Shown in pieces: positions 14,350-20,395 of a stretch of 20,720 nucleotides of DNA. Source of the stretch: a bacterium. Lineage in GTDB: Bacteria > Patescibacteriota > Minisyncoccia > Phycocordibacterales > JAKEFN01. Where the stretch lies: assembly GCA_022616085.1 (NCBI GenBank), contig JAKEFN010000077.1, positions 1-20,720 of the forward strand, read 5' to 3'. Within the stretch, counting starts at the first letter, position 1; every line of letters begins with the position of its first letter. The notes under the pieces were generated by a model. The model was not told where the DNA came from, did not search any database, and saw only the letters and a program-made list of their open reading frames with translations. The translations under genes and the position numbers were made by a program.

Positions 14350-14982
14350 ATGGCATCTGGTCAAAAAATTTTCTCTTCCCTCGGCTCTTTTTTCTTCCCT
14401 CTCTCGTGCCTTGGATGCGGAAAAGGCGGAACAAGCCTCTGTAATCCGTGCGCCCGATCGCTTCCTGGAACGCGCAAATCGCCTATCCCTGGCGTTTTTT
14501 CCCTTCTTGATTATGACGATCGGACGGTAAAAAAAGCTCTGCGCGCTTTCAAATATCGCGGGGATCGCGAGATTGCGACCGTCTTTGGAGAGCTTCTGCA
14601 AAAAACGCTCGCACAAAAAATCCGAGGAGATGCCGCCACTATTCTAGTCACTATTCCGCCGGGGAAAAAACGGATTCGCGCATTCGGATTCGATCACATG
14701 CGCCGCATTGCCGAATATGTCTCATCCGAGGGGCTCCGCTATGAAAAAGAAACGCTCTATCGCACTCGCGAAGCGCCGCGGCAGGCGGATATAAAGAAAA
14801 AAAGCGATCGGCTCAAAAATATGGAAGGGGTATTCGCCGTAAGAAATAAAGATCTCATCAAAAAAAAGCAAATTGTCCTGATTGACGACATCGCCACAAC
14901 CGGCGCAACTCTGACAGAAGCGAAAAAGGCCCTTCTTCGCGCAGGTGCAAAAAATGTTTATTGCATTACGATTGCTCGTTAG
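14350..14982 (+). CDS. comF: ComF-family phosphoribosyltransferase
   Basis: Family of DNA-uptake-associated proteins with an N-terminal zinc finger and a phosphoribosyltransferase fold. The 210 residues show Cys20/Cys23 (CLGCG) and Cys31/Cys34 (CNPC) as the zinc site, and a PRPP-binding loop IVLIDDIATTGATL (175-188). In competent bacteria ComF is a cytosolic partner of the single-strand DNA import machinery; many Patescibacteria keep it, and DNA uptake as a nucleotide source has been proposed for them. No other com gene is in the window. ATG 14350 is chosen because it coincides with the predicted transcription start; a longer reading from ATG 14317 would begin within the -35 box. Its 3' end overlaps the convergent gene by 17 bp. 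Confidence 0.9.
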   Translation: MASGQKIFSSLGSFFFPLSCLGCGKGGTSLCNPCARSLPGTRKSPIPGVFSLLDYDDRTVKKALRAFKYRGDREIATVFGELLQKTLAQKIRGDAATILVTIPPGKKRIRAFGFDHMRRIAEYVSSEGLRYEKETLYRTREAPRQADIKKKSDRLKNMEGVFAVRNKDLIKKKQIVLIDDIATTGATLTEAKKALLRAGAKNVYCITIAR

Positions 14983-15265
14983 AATCAGTTTCTACGGCGC
15001 CGGTTTCTTTCACAAAGATATCAAGCACGATGTTTGAAAAACCTTCGGGCCATGCGCTTCCATGCCGAAGATCATCAAGCGAGATATCATTTCCCGTCTG
15101 TTTTTTATATTTTTGGACTGCGGCCGAGAGTATTTTCTCTTTTATTTCATCGTTCAATCGCCCGATAAGTTCGCCTGTATTATCGGCTTCAAAGACGAGA
15201 GAACTTTCGGGAGGCGGTGCGTCATGCGACTCCGCATGTCCAAAATCTCCTTCAGGGCTTCTCAT
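14966..15265 (-). CDS. Hypothetical 99-residue acidic protein
   Basis: Starts MRSPEGDFGHAESHDAPPPE and ends in an acidic tail (VETDSNEQS). The middle (ELIGRLNDEIKEKILSAAVQ and KYKKQTGNDISLDDL) looks helical and soluble, without cysteines or membrane segments. I do not recognise the family. ATG 15265 is preferred: an extended -10 (TGCTACAAT) ends 9 nt upstream and a GGAG lies 5 nt before the ATG. A longer frame from 15337 would begin within metK. The gene follows metK on the same strand, 35 bp after its stop, but has its own promoter. Its end overlaps the end of comF. Confidence 0.6.
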   Translation of the reverse strand: MRSPEGDFGHAESHDAPPPESSLVFEADNTGELIGRLNDEIKEKILSAAVQKYKKQTGNDISLDDLRHGSAWPEGFSNIVLDIFVKETGAVETDSNEQS

Positions 15266-15274
15266 GTTACTCCA

Positions 15275-15283
15275 ATTGTAGCA
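15275..15283 (-). promoter_or_regulatory. Extended -10 promoter of the 99-residue protein gene
   Basis: TGCTACAAT on the minus strand, 9 nt before ATG 15265, so the leader would be about 2-3 nt. No clear -35. Confidence 0.5.
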
Positions 15284-15300
15284 CGAGAAGTTTTTGAAGA

Positions 15301-16374
15301 TTAAGTGGATAACGAGATCGCCGCCGTCTGCTCCCACGGATACGATGGGTTGCCGAAATGGCCGTATGATGCGGTCTCTCGATATATGGGACGAAGAAGG
15401 TTAAGCCGCTCTATAATGCCTTTCGGCGTAAAATCGAATTGGGACAAAAGTGCGGCGGGGAGCGACTCGCCCTTCTCGTCAATCGCTTCAACCATAAGAG
15501 GTTCCGCCCGGCCTATCGCATACGAAACAGAGACAAGAGAGCGTTTTGCATACCCGCCCGCCACGATGGATTTTGCCGCTTGCCGTGCAGCATATGCCGC
15601 GGAACGATCCACTTTTGTCGGATCTTTCCCCGAGAATGCGCCGCCGCCATGCGGAGCAAGCCCTCCGTATGTGTCTACCATTATTTTTCTTCCAGTAAGT
15701 CCGGCATCCGCCTCAAATCCTCCCTGCACAAAGCGACCGGTCGGATTGGTCAAAATTTCCACCCCTTCGACATGCCCCTCGAGCACGGGCGTAATAAGCT
15801 CCCGTATGAGTGCGCTTCTGATTTCTTCCTGCGCGACGTCCTCCGCGTGCTGGGTGCTTACGAGAACCGCGCGCACCTGATCCCCTTCAATCGTAACCTG
15901 CGCTTTGCCGTCCGGACGAAGCCATGCAAGCTTTCCGCTTGTCCGGAGGTCTTGAAGCCCTCGCGTAAGGCGATGCGCGAGCACAACGCCCTTGGGAAGA
16001 AACTCCTTGGTTTCATCAGTCGCATAGCCATACATAATTCCCTGGTCGCCTGCCCCGCCGGTATCAACGCCTTGCGCAATATCGGGAGATTGTTCCATAA
16101 TATGCACGGACATTTTAAGCGCGTCCCCATTTGTGTATCCGATATCGCGATATACATCCCGCGCGATTTTTGCATAGTCGGGTTCCGCCTTTGTTTTTAC
16201 TTCCCCGCCTATAAAAAAAACGCCGTGAGACCCGAAAGATTCCACCGCCACGCGCGAATAAGGATCCTCGGCAAGACATGCGTCAAGAATGGCATCGGAG
16301 ACCTGGTCGCACACCTTGTCCGGGTGTCCCGCAGTTACGCTTTCAACGGTATATATTTTAGGCGCGTATAACAT
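15301..16374 (-). CDS. metK: S-adenosylmethionine synthetase
   Basis: Makes S-adenosylmethionine from methionine and ATP. The 357-residue protein has the three-domain family layout with VTAGHPDKVCDQVSD at 13-27 (His17), the methionine/ATP site signature GAGDQGIMYGYATDET (107-122) and the phosphate-binding GGGAFSGKDPTKVDRSAAY (243-261). It is slightly shorter than E. coli MetK (384). The product would feed the two methyltransferase-fold enzymes encoded here, Cfa and the protein at 19498-20346, among others. ATG 16374 is supported by a TATAAA box 6 nt upstream. No terminator is seen between metK and the next gene downstream. Confidence 0.97.
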   Translation of the reverse strand: MLYAPKIYTVESVTAGHPDKVCDQVSDAILDACLAEDPYSRVAVESFGSHGVFFIGGEVKTKAEPDYAKIARDVYRDIGYTNGDALKMSVHIMEQSPDIAQGVDTGGAGDQGIMYGYATDETKEFLPKGVVLAHRLTRGLQDLRTSGKLAWLRPDGKAQVTIEGDQVRAVLVSTQHAEDVAQEEIRSALIRELITPVLEGHVEGVEILTNPTGRFVQGGFEADAGLTGRKIMVDTYGGLAPHGGGAFSGKDPTKVDRSAAYAARQAAKSIVAGGYAKRSLVSVSYAIGRAEPLMVEAIDEKGESLPAALLSQFDFTPKGIIERLNLLRPIYRETASYGHFGNPSYPWEQTAAISLST

Positions 16375-16380
16375 GCTAAT

Positions 16381-16386
16381 TTTATA
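16381..16386 (-). promoter_or_regulatory. -10 box of metK, placed for a leaderless mRNA
   Basis: TATAAA on the minus strand ends 6 nt before ATG 16374. No good -35 is seen. On the opposite strand TATAGT at 16417-16422 is a possible -10 for the tRNA gene. Confidence 0.45.
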
Positions 16387-16465
16387 TTATTGAGTTCGTT
16401 TTATGATAGCATAAGGTATAGTAAAGAGTCTACTACTAGTCTCTCCGCTACGCCGCACCCTTACT

Positions 16466-16570
16466 CCCGTTACAAATAACAAGCGCCCTTAGCTCAATGG
16501 TAGAGCGTTCCCTTCACACGGGAAAGGCCGAAAGTTCGATCCTTTCAGGGCGCACAAAATTTGTAACGGG
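16466..16570. repeat. 12-bp inverted repeat flanking the tRNA gene
   Basis: CCCGTTACAAAT (16466-16477) and ATTTGTAACGGG (16559-16570) are perfect complements on either side of tRNA-Val. They could pair in the precursor transcript and help processing, or mark an insertion. Confidence 0.8.
16483..16554 (+). tRNA. tRNA-Val (anticodon CAC)
   Basis: Acceptor stem GCGCCCT (16483-16489) pairs perfectly with AGGGCGC (16547-16553); discriminator base A. D-arm GCTC-AATGGTA-GAGC, anticodon arm TTCCC-TTCACAC-GGGAA with anticodon CAC, T-arm GAAAG-TTCGATC-CTTTC. All stems are perfect. CCA is not encoded. Reads valine codon GUG; A73 and the anticodon fit valine identity. The stop codon of the recombinase frame on the other strand lies in its T-arm. 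Confidence 0.95.
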
Positions 16571-18080
16571 ACAAGCACGTGAAAGGCCGTTGGTTCGATC
16601 CAAACAAGGTGCACCACGTTGGAAAAGTCAATGCCTCGCCCCGCCTCGGGCGGGTCTCGGCGACCAAATCGTATGGATTTTTCGGGGTAAAAAGAAATTC
16701 CCGATTCCTCAAAATATGGTTCGAGCCGATATTTTTCAGGAATGTTGTCATTTCGGAAAGATTTTCGGATTCAAGTAATTTAGCGGCTTGATTCAAGGAT
16801 AAGACGAACTCACGAGCCGGTTCGAGCCAAGACACACCTTTTTGTTCAAAGTCGGTGATTTTTTCGTTTAGCACGACCTTTTGAGAAATGAGAATGTCCT
16901 TTTTGGCTGCGTATTCTTTTTGAGTAAGCGCGTCATCGAGATATACATCTAGCAATTTCTGCAATTTCACTTCCAATTGCAATAATTGTGCTTTGAGATT
17001 TATCACTTCATTTTGTGCTTGTTCTTTTGCCTGCACTTCTTCTGCGCTCAACGCCGCCAAAACTTTCCCGGTGTCTTGGCTAGATAAAGAAACTTTTTGA
17101 AGGAAACTTTTGATTTGTACGACAAGCTGATTTTCACCAAGATACTTTTCTTGGCATAGGCCTCGTTTTTTCGTACATCGGTAGTAGGTGTAGATACCAC
17201 CATTTCCTTTTGCGTATTGTGCAGTGATAGAACAACCGCACGAGGCGCATTTCATAAGGCCAAGAAAAGCAAAATCATGTTTTCTGTCTGGTCGCACTTT
17301 GCCACGCTTCGCCATGACCTCTCGGCACAAATCAAAAAGTTTCTTTGAAATTAACGGCTCGTGCGTTCCCTCAAAAATTTCCCCCTTGTATCGCATCAAA
17401 CCGATATAAAAAGGATTTTGTAGGATATGCTGAACATTGCTCAAAGATATTTTGTTTCCAGCGTTAGTGAGTAGCTTCTTTTTCCCACACCAATTTGCGA
17501 GAGTATTAAGAGAATATGCTCCGGTGGCGTACATTTCAAAAATTTTTTTCACTTTAGAGGATGTATCGGGATTAACATCAATTCCTCTAGTTTTAGGATT
17601 ATTGGAATATCCTACCGGAGCCCAAGATGGCCATACTCCATTTCGTATCTTTTGCCGTAGTCCTCTTTTCACATTCTCTCGCAAATTGTCTACGAAGTAT
17701 TTACTCTGTCCAAAAGCAATGTTCAGCATAAATAATCCTTGTGGTGTCGGCTCAAACCAAAAGCAGGGAAATTTGAGGGAACGAATCAAGCCGCGATCTA
17801 CAAAATGGATAATCTTTCCGCCGTCAACGGAATTGCGAGCTAACCTATCGGGGTGCCAAGAAAGTATCCCGTCCGCTTTCCCTGATTGAATAAATGACAA
17901 CATTTCTGCGAATTTCATTCGCCCGGGTTCTTTTGCGGTTTTGGCCTCTTGGAAAGAGGCGACAATTTCAAGTTTTTCTTTGGCGGCAAATTCTTTGAGC
18001 TCAACGAGTTGAGCTTCAATACTTAATATCTGTTTATCCTCATCTTCGGTGCTCTTTCGAGCGTAGATAACATATTTCAT
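16545..18080 (-). CDS. Large serine recombinase
   Basis: Site-specific DNA integrase/invertase of the large serine family. The 511-residue frame shows the resolvase domain with nucleophile Ser10 (YARKSTEDEDKQ), the SWHPDRLARNS segment (74-84), a recombinase domain (about 150-270), a zinc ribbon (CASCGC ... YYRC), a coiled coil (about 350-410) and the C-terminal segment KNIGSNHIL. Codons after about 457 (RNREFLFTPKNPYDLVAETR and on) are duplicated elsewhere in the window, and the last 20 residues (FGSNQRPFTCLSRYKFCAP) read antisense through a tRNA 3' fragment into tRNA-Val, where the stop lies. The true functional C-terminus is therefore probably near residue 460-490. No ribosome site is clear before ATG 18080. 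The target is likely the TGGTGCA site described separately. Confidence 0.93.
   Translation of the reverse strand: MKYVIYARKSTEDEDKQILSIEAQLVELKEFAAKEKLEIVASFQEAKTAKEPGRMKFAEMLSFIQSGKADGILSWHPDRLARNSVDGGKIIHFVDRGLIRSLKFPCFWFEPTPQGLFMLNIAFGQSKYFVDNLRENVKRGLRQKIRNGVWPSWAPVGYSNNPKTRGIDVNPDTSSKVKKIFEMYATGAYSLNTLANWCGKKKLLTNAGNKISLSNVQHILQNPFYIGLMRYKGEIFEGTHEPLISKKLFDLCREVMAKRGKVRPDRKHDFAFLGLMKCASCGCSITAQYAKGNGGIYTYYRCTKKRGLCQEKYLGENQLVVQIKSFLQKVSLSSQDTGKVLAALSAEEVQAKEQAQNEVINLKAQLLQLEVKLQKLLDVYLDDALTQKEYAAKKDILISQKVVLNEKITDFEQKGVSWLEPAREFVLSLNQAAKLLESENLSEMTTFLKNIGSNHILRNREFLFTPKNPYDLVAETRPRRGEALTFPTWCTLFGSNQRPFTCLSRYKFCAP
16579..16616 (+). pseudogene. tRNA 3'-end fragment (attachment-site remnant)
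   Basis: Downstream of tRNA-Val is a second tRNA-like 3' part: the variable-region sequence AAAGGCCG, a T-arm GTTGG-TTCGATC-CAAAC (one mismatch), the acceptor 3' strand AAGGTGC, then ACCA. The 5' half is absent. It shares AAAGGCCG and GTTCGATCC with tRNA-Val but has a different acceptor sequence, so it derives from another tRNA. Its end forms the TGGTGCA junction (on the minus strand) with the recombinase tail, as expected for an integration site at a tRNA 3' end. Confidence 0.6.
16610..16708 (-). repeat. 99-bp inverted repeat, left arm (recombinase 3' coding end)
   Basis: On the minus strand this matches 18127-18225 on the plus strand with a single difference (16688 versus 18147). It codes for recombinase residues 458-490 and ends in TGGTGCA, followed by the tRNA fragment. 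It contains a GC-rich hairpin CCCGCC-TCG-GGCGGG (16640-16654). Confidence 0.95.
17944..17960. repeat. Small hairpin within the recombinase coding sequence
   Basis: GCCTCTT-TCC-AAGAGGC, a perfect 7-bp palindrome in codons 41-46. In the relic copy at 19290-19432 an about 104-bp palindrome occupies this exact position, between the same flanking recombinase sequences. Confidence 0.75.
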
Positions 18081-18126
18081 AATTTTGTGTAGTTAATGAT
18101 TAAAATTTTTCTTTTCTGCTTCTAAC

Positions 18127-18225
18127 GGAATCGGGAATTTCTTTTTGCCCCGAAAAATCCATACGATTTGGTCGCCGAGACCCGCCCGAGGCGGGGCGAG
18201 GCATTGACTTTTCCAACGTGGTGCA
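18127..18225 (+). repeat. 99-bp inverted repeat, right arm (displaced recombinase tail)
   Basis: Plus-strand copy of the recombinase 3' end, still in frame (NREFLFAPKNPYDLVAETRP, then RRGEALTFPTWC). It lies upstream of the recombinase start, facing away from it. It ends in TGGTGCA but continues into a different sequence from the left arm. It is likely the remnant of another recombinase copy. Confidence 0.95.
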
Positions 18226-18390
18226 GAATACTTGAATTAGTCCGAACCGCTTTCGCCGCCGCAGGCGGCGAGGAAGTCCCCCCGCGAAAATCCGGAAAGG
18301 CAGCAGAGCCGCACGAATCAAAACCGCAAAAGAACCCGTTAAAAACATCGGCTCAAACCATATTTTGTAGAAGCAGAAAAGAAAAATTTT
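18226..18390 (+). repeat. Mosaic repeat, copy 1 (recombinase-derived relic)
   Basis: Order on the plus strand: a unique segment (GAATACTTGAATTAGTCCG) after TGGTGCA, a hairpin CGCCGCCGCAGGCGGCG, the right half of the large palindrome, then 19 nt identical to recombinase codons 48-53 (18320-18338), joined directly to sequence resembling recombinase codons 449-457 (KNIGSNHIL region, 18342-18366). About 400 codons of the gene are missing between. No working gene. Confidence 0.75.
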
Positions 18391-18405
18391 CATAAGATTG
18401 TTTCC

Positions 18406-18431
18406 AAGAGGCGGCACTTGCCGCGCCTCTT
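18406..18431. repeat. Inverted repeat overlapping the -35 box of the membrane protein gene
   Basis: AAGAGGCG (18406-18413) and CGCCTCTT (18424-18431) flank 10 bp and run into the TTGACA box. A candidate operator, or a terminator stem for transcription from the left. Confidence 0.5.
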
Positions 18432-18458
18432 GACATTTATGGTGAGATATGCTATCTT
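18430..18458 (+). promoter_or_regulatory. Strong promoter of the two-pass membrane protein gene
   Basis: Perfect TTGACA (18430-18435), a 17-bp spacer and an extended -10, TGCTATCTT, whose hexamer TATCTT is 18453-18458. This is the closest match to the sigma-70 consensus in the window. A short palindrome AGACA-TGG-TGTCT follows near 18471. Confidence 0.75.
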
Positions 18459-18527
18459 TGAGTGAAATCTAGACATGGTGTCTGGATTAGCAAAAGTACA
18501 TTTCCAACGGAAGAAAGGAGGGCCGTT

Positions 18528-19160
18528 ATGGCCAAGCAAGACAACAGATCGTTGCTCGACCTCCTGCAGGAAGTCACAAACCTGCCGGAGTACATGCGTG
18601 ACGACGCCGTGAAGAACATCCTCGCCGAGTGGAGGCGCAAGAGCCCGCTCGTCGATGAAGTAGTGGGTGGGCGTACCACCTTCGAGAGGGCCATCGCGGC
18701 TCTCGTCGAGGAGAACAGTCAGCTCACCTACTTGAATCGTAAGGGCGCGTGCAACACGCCGCAGTTCGAGACGATGGCGAAGGAAACCGCGACGAAGTTC
18801 GCCGGCATTCTTCCGCTGGTGAGCTACCGGTTCATTCCTCGTGTTGGCGTCGTCGAGCACCACCTGACCGAGACCGTGGATTTCGGCCAGTCGGTGTGGC
18901 GGACCATAAGGTTCAACGTCGGCATGGCGCTCGTGGCCGTACTCCTCGTCTGGGGAGGCATCAGCTACTTCGCCGTGAAGGAACTCTTCGCATACTGGCA
19001 GTGGGCGATCGTCGGTGGCATCGGCTTCGGACTCTTTCTGTCCATCGGCCAACTGCTCGTCGGTTATCCGCACTATCTCTCCGACCGGAGAGCCCTGGCG
19101 GAAACGACGCTCCAACGCGCGAAGTTCCTCGACGCGATGCTCAAGCCACAGAAAGCGTGA
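18528..19160 (+). CDS. Two-pass membrane protein of unknown function, GC-rich
   Basis: The 210-residue protein starts MAKQDNRSLLDLLQEVTNLP, has a helical cytosol-type N-terminal region (1-128), then two hydrophobic segments at about 131-150 (GMALVAVLLVWGGISYFAV) and 159-179 (AIVGGIGFGLFLSIGQLLVG), and a short basic C-terminus. I do not recognise the family. Its codons end mostly in G or C (CTC, GTC, GAG, GCG), unlike both neighbours and the core genes, so it was probably acquired. ATG 18528 is chosen because AAAGGAGGG lies 7 nt upstream; an in-frame ATG at 18462 lies next to the -10 box. It has its own strong promoter and a terminator and sits between two repeat copies, as cargo of the mobile region would. 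Confidence 0.8.
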   Translation: MAKQDNRSLLDLLQEVTNLPEYMRDDAVKNILAEWRRKSPLVDEVVGGRTTFERAIAALVEENSQLTYLNRKGACNTPQFETMAKETATKFAGILPLVSYRFIPRVGVVEHHLTETVDFGQSVWRTIRFNVGMALVAVLLVWGGISYFAVKELFAYWQWAIVGGIGFGLFLSIGQLLVGYPHYLSDRRALAETTLQRAKFLDAMLKPQKA

Positions 19161-19186
19161 AGTCCACATCACGCGCTCCATAATTC

Positions 19187-19224
19187 AAGGCGCACGACCT
19201 CCGGGTACGGCGCCTTTCTTTTTT
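19187..19224 (+). terminator. Intrinsic terminator of the two-pass membrane protein gene
   Basis: AAGGCGC (19187-19193) pairs with GCGCCTT (19210-19216), followed by TCTTTTTT. Confidence 0.8.
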
Positions 19225-19289
19225 GATTTGAAAGAACAAAGAATTTGCCGCCGAGACTAAAATTCGTTAGAATTTCAGTAAATCCGAAT

Positions 19290-19495
19290 CCGCCAAAGAA
19301 AAACTTGAAATTGTCAGCGGTGCGGCTCCACCGCCTTTCCGAATTTTCGCGGGGGGACTTCCTCGCCGCCTGTGGCGGTGAAGAAGTCCCCCCGCAAAGG
19401 CGGCGGAGCCGCACCGCAGAAAACCGCAAAAGAGTTCGGAGAAAAGCATCGACTCGAACCATATTTTAATTTTGGGGGAAGAAAAATTTTTAATC
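19290..19495 (+). repeat. Mosaic repeat, copy 2 (recombinase-derived relic with complete palindrome)
   Basis: 26 nt identical to recombinase codons 32-40 (19290-19315), then the large palindrome, then AAAACCGCAAAAG (19420-19432) identical to recombinase codons 47-51, then a stretch resembling KNIGSNHIL codons (about 19441-19466) and a tail like the sequence upstream of the recombinase start. It is thus an internally deleted recombinase gene with a palindrome inserted. An earlier piece, CAAAGAATTTGCCGCC (19244-19259), also matches the recombinase. No working gene. Confidence 0.8.
19317..19417. repeat. Large near-perfect palindrome
   Basis: Outer arms GCGGTGCGGCTCC-A-CCGCCTTT and AAAGGCGG-C-GGAGCCGCACCGC (22 bp, one mismatch), then GCGGGGGGACTTC with GAAGTCCCCCCGC (13 bp), then an apical hairpin CGCCGCC-TGT-GGCGGTG. 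A 10-nt bulge (CCGAATTTTC) is present on the left only. Half-copies occur at 18241-18315 and 20424-20490. Confidence 0.9.
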
Positions 19496-19497
19496 AT

Positions 19498-20346
19498 ATG
19501 ATTCCAGATTTGCTTGAAAATAAAGATGTTCACGATTATATAGTTAAAAACCTAAAATCCAGCCTTTCATCAATCGGATTCTCTAAAAATTTAATTAGCG
19601 ACCTCACCGATAATCTAAAAAATCTTGAAGTAAAAAGTTTTGACGAAAAATATTCGGATGAGCTGAAAGAAATATATTCAATTGGATTTTTCCAACGGCT
19701 AGTGCCGCAATATTTTTCGCGAAACGTAGTCCCAGAAATTCCTCCCTCTAACGAAGTTCTTGATTTAGGCTGTGGAACAGGCATTCTTGCGAAGATTTTG
19801 GTTGAGGAAAACAAATTCGAGCATATTACAGGTATTGACTTACATTCGTATCCCGAGTGGGAGCTTTTCAAAAATCCAAAAATTACATTTAAAATTGTTT
19901 TGGAAAGTGAGTTTTTTGATTTTTTGTCTAAGGAAAAACCTGATACTGCAACCTTAACCTGGGTATTGCACCATATGGGGCACGACGAGCAAGAGCGATA
20001 TATCGGATACTTGTATGATGTTCTAACACCTGATGCGCGTTTGGTTGTGCTTGAAGATTCATACTCAACTGAACTTCCGCCGGAAAACGATATCAGTGTG
20101 TACGATTCTTTTATGAAGTTCAGTGAGGACGATAGGCGTAAAATCATGGGTGTATACGATTGGGTGGCAAATAAAGTTTTAGCGCAACGCGACAAAGTTG
20201 ACATTCCTCTCACATATCGAACACTGGAAGAATGGGGGAAACTTTTTACAGACAAAGGATTCACTGTATTAAAAAAGAAATTCATTGGTTTTCCAGAAAA
20301 ACGTGATATCAATACTCCACAAAGTTTGCTCATAGTAAAGAAGTAA
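19498..20346 (+). CDS. Class I SAM-dependent methyltransferase
   Basis: Transfers a methyl group from S-adenosylmethionine to an unknown acceptor. The 282-residue protein shows motif I VLDLGCGTG (87-95), an acidic residue ending strand 2 (GIDLHS, Asp114), and LTWVLHHMGHDEQ (153-165) at the motif IV position, typical of small-molecule or lipid methyltransferases. The first 85 residues are a helical N-terminal extension that I do not recognise. ATG 19498 is preferred; a frame open from 19372 reads through the repeat and is not thought to be coding. The gene is AT-rich, unlike the core genes and the GC-rich gene before it. It lies between repeat copies 2 and 3, so it may be cargo. No clear promoter was found; TTTAAT (about 19488-19493) is a weak candidate. 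Confidence 0.88.
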   Translation: MIPDLLENKDVHDYIVKNLKSSLSSIGFSKNLISDLTDNLKNLEVKSFDEKYSDELKEIYSIGFFQRLVPQYFSRNVVPEIPPSNEVLDLGCGTGILAKILVEENKFEHITGIDLHSYPEWELFKNPKITFKIVLESEFFDFLSKEKPDTATLTWVLHHMGHDEQERYIGYLYDVLTPDARLVVLEDSYSTELPPENDISVYDSFMKFSEDDRRKIMGVYDWVANKVLAQRDKVDIPLTYRTLEEWGKLFTDKGFTVLKKKFIGFPEKRDINTPQSLLIVKK

Positions 20347-20395
20347 GTTTTTTGTTATTGTTTCTGTATTCGCTTTGCGAATTCTTGGATTGGAT

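Larger units (their letters stand above)
18102..18390. repeat. 23-bp inverted repeat enclosing the relic block
   Basis: A perfect 23-bp pair at 18102-18124 and 18368-18390 (arm core AGAAGCAGAAAAG). It encloses the displaced recombinase tail and repeat copy 1 upstream of the recombinase gene. Confidence 0.85.

Noticed and set aside
15439..16371. Plus-strand open frame of 310 codons opposite metK
   Set aside because: Antisense to an intact metK. No signal of its own.
16610..18225. Reading the 99-bp inverted repeat as terminal repeats of an insertion sequence
   Set aside because: The left arm is the in-frame 3' coding end of the recombinase, no target duplication is seen, and serine recombinases do not use such terminal repeats. 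A displaced gene tail or an invertible arrangement fits better.
19372..19497. N-terminal extension of the methyltransferase through the repeat
   Set aside because: The extension is a translation of the palindrome and recombinase-derived relic, which recur elsewhere without this gene.
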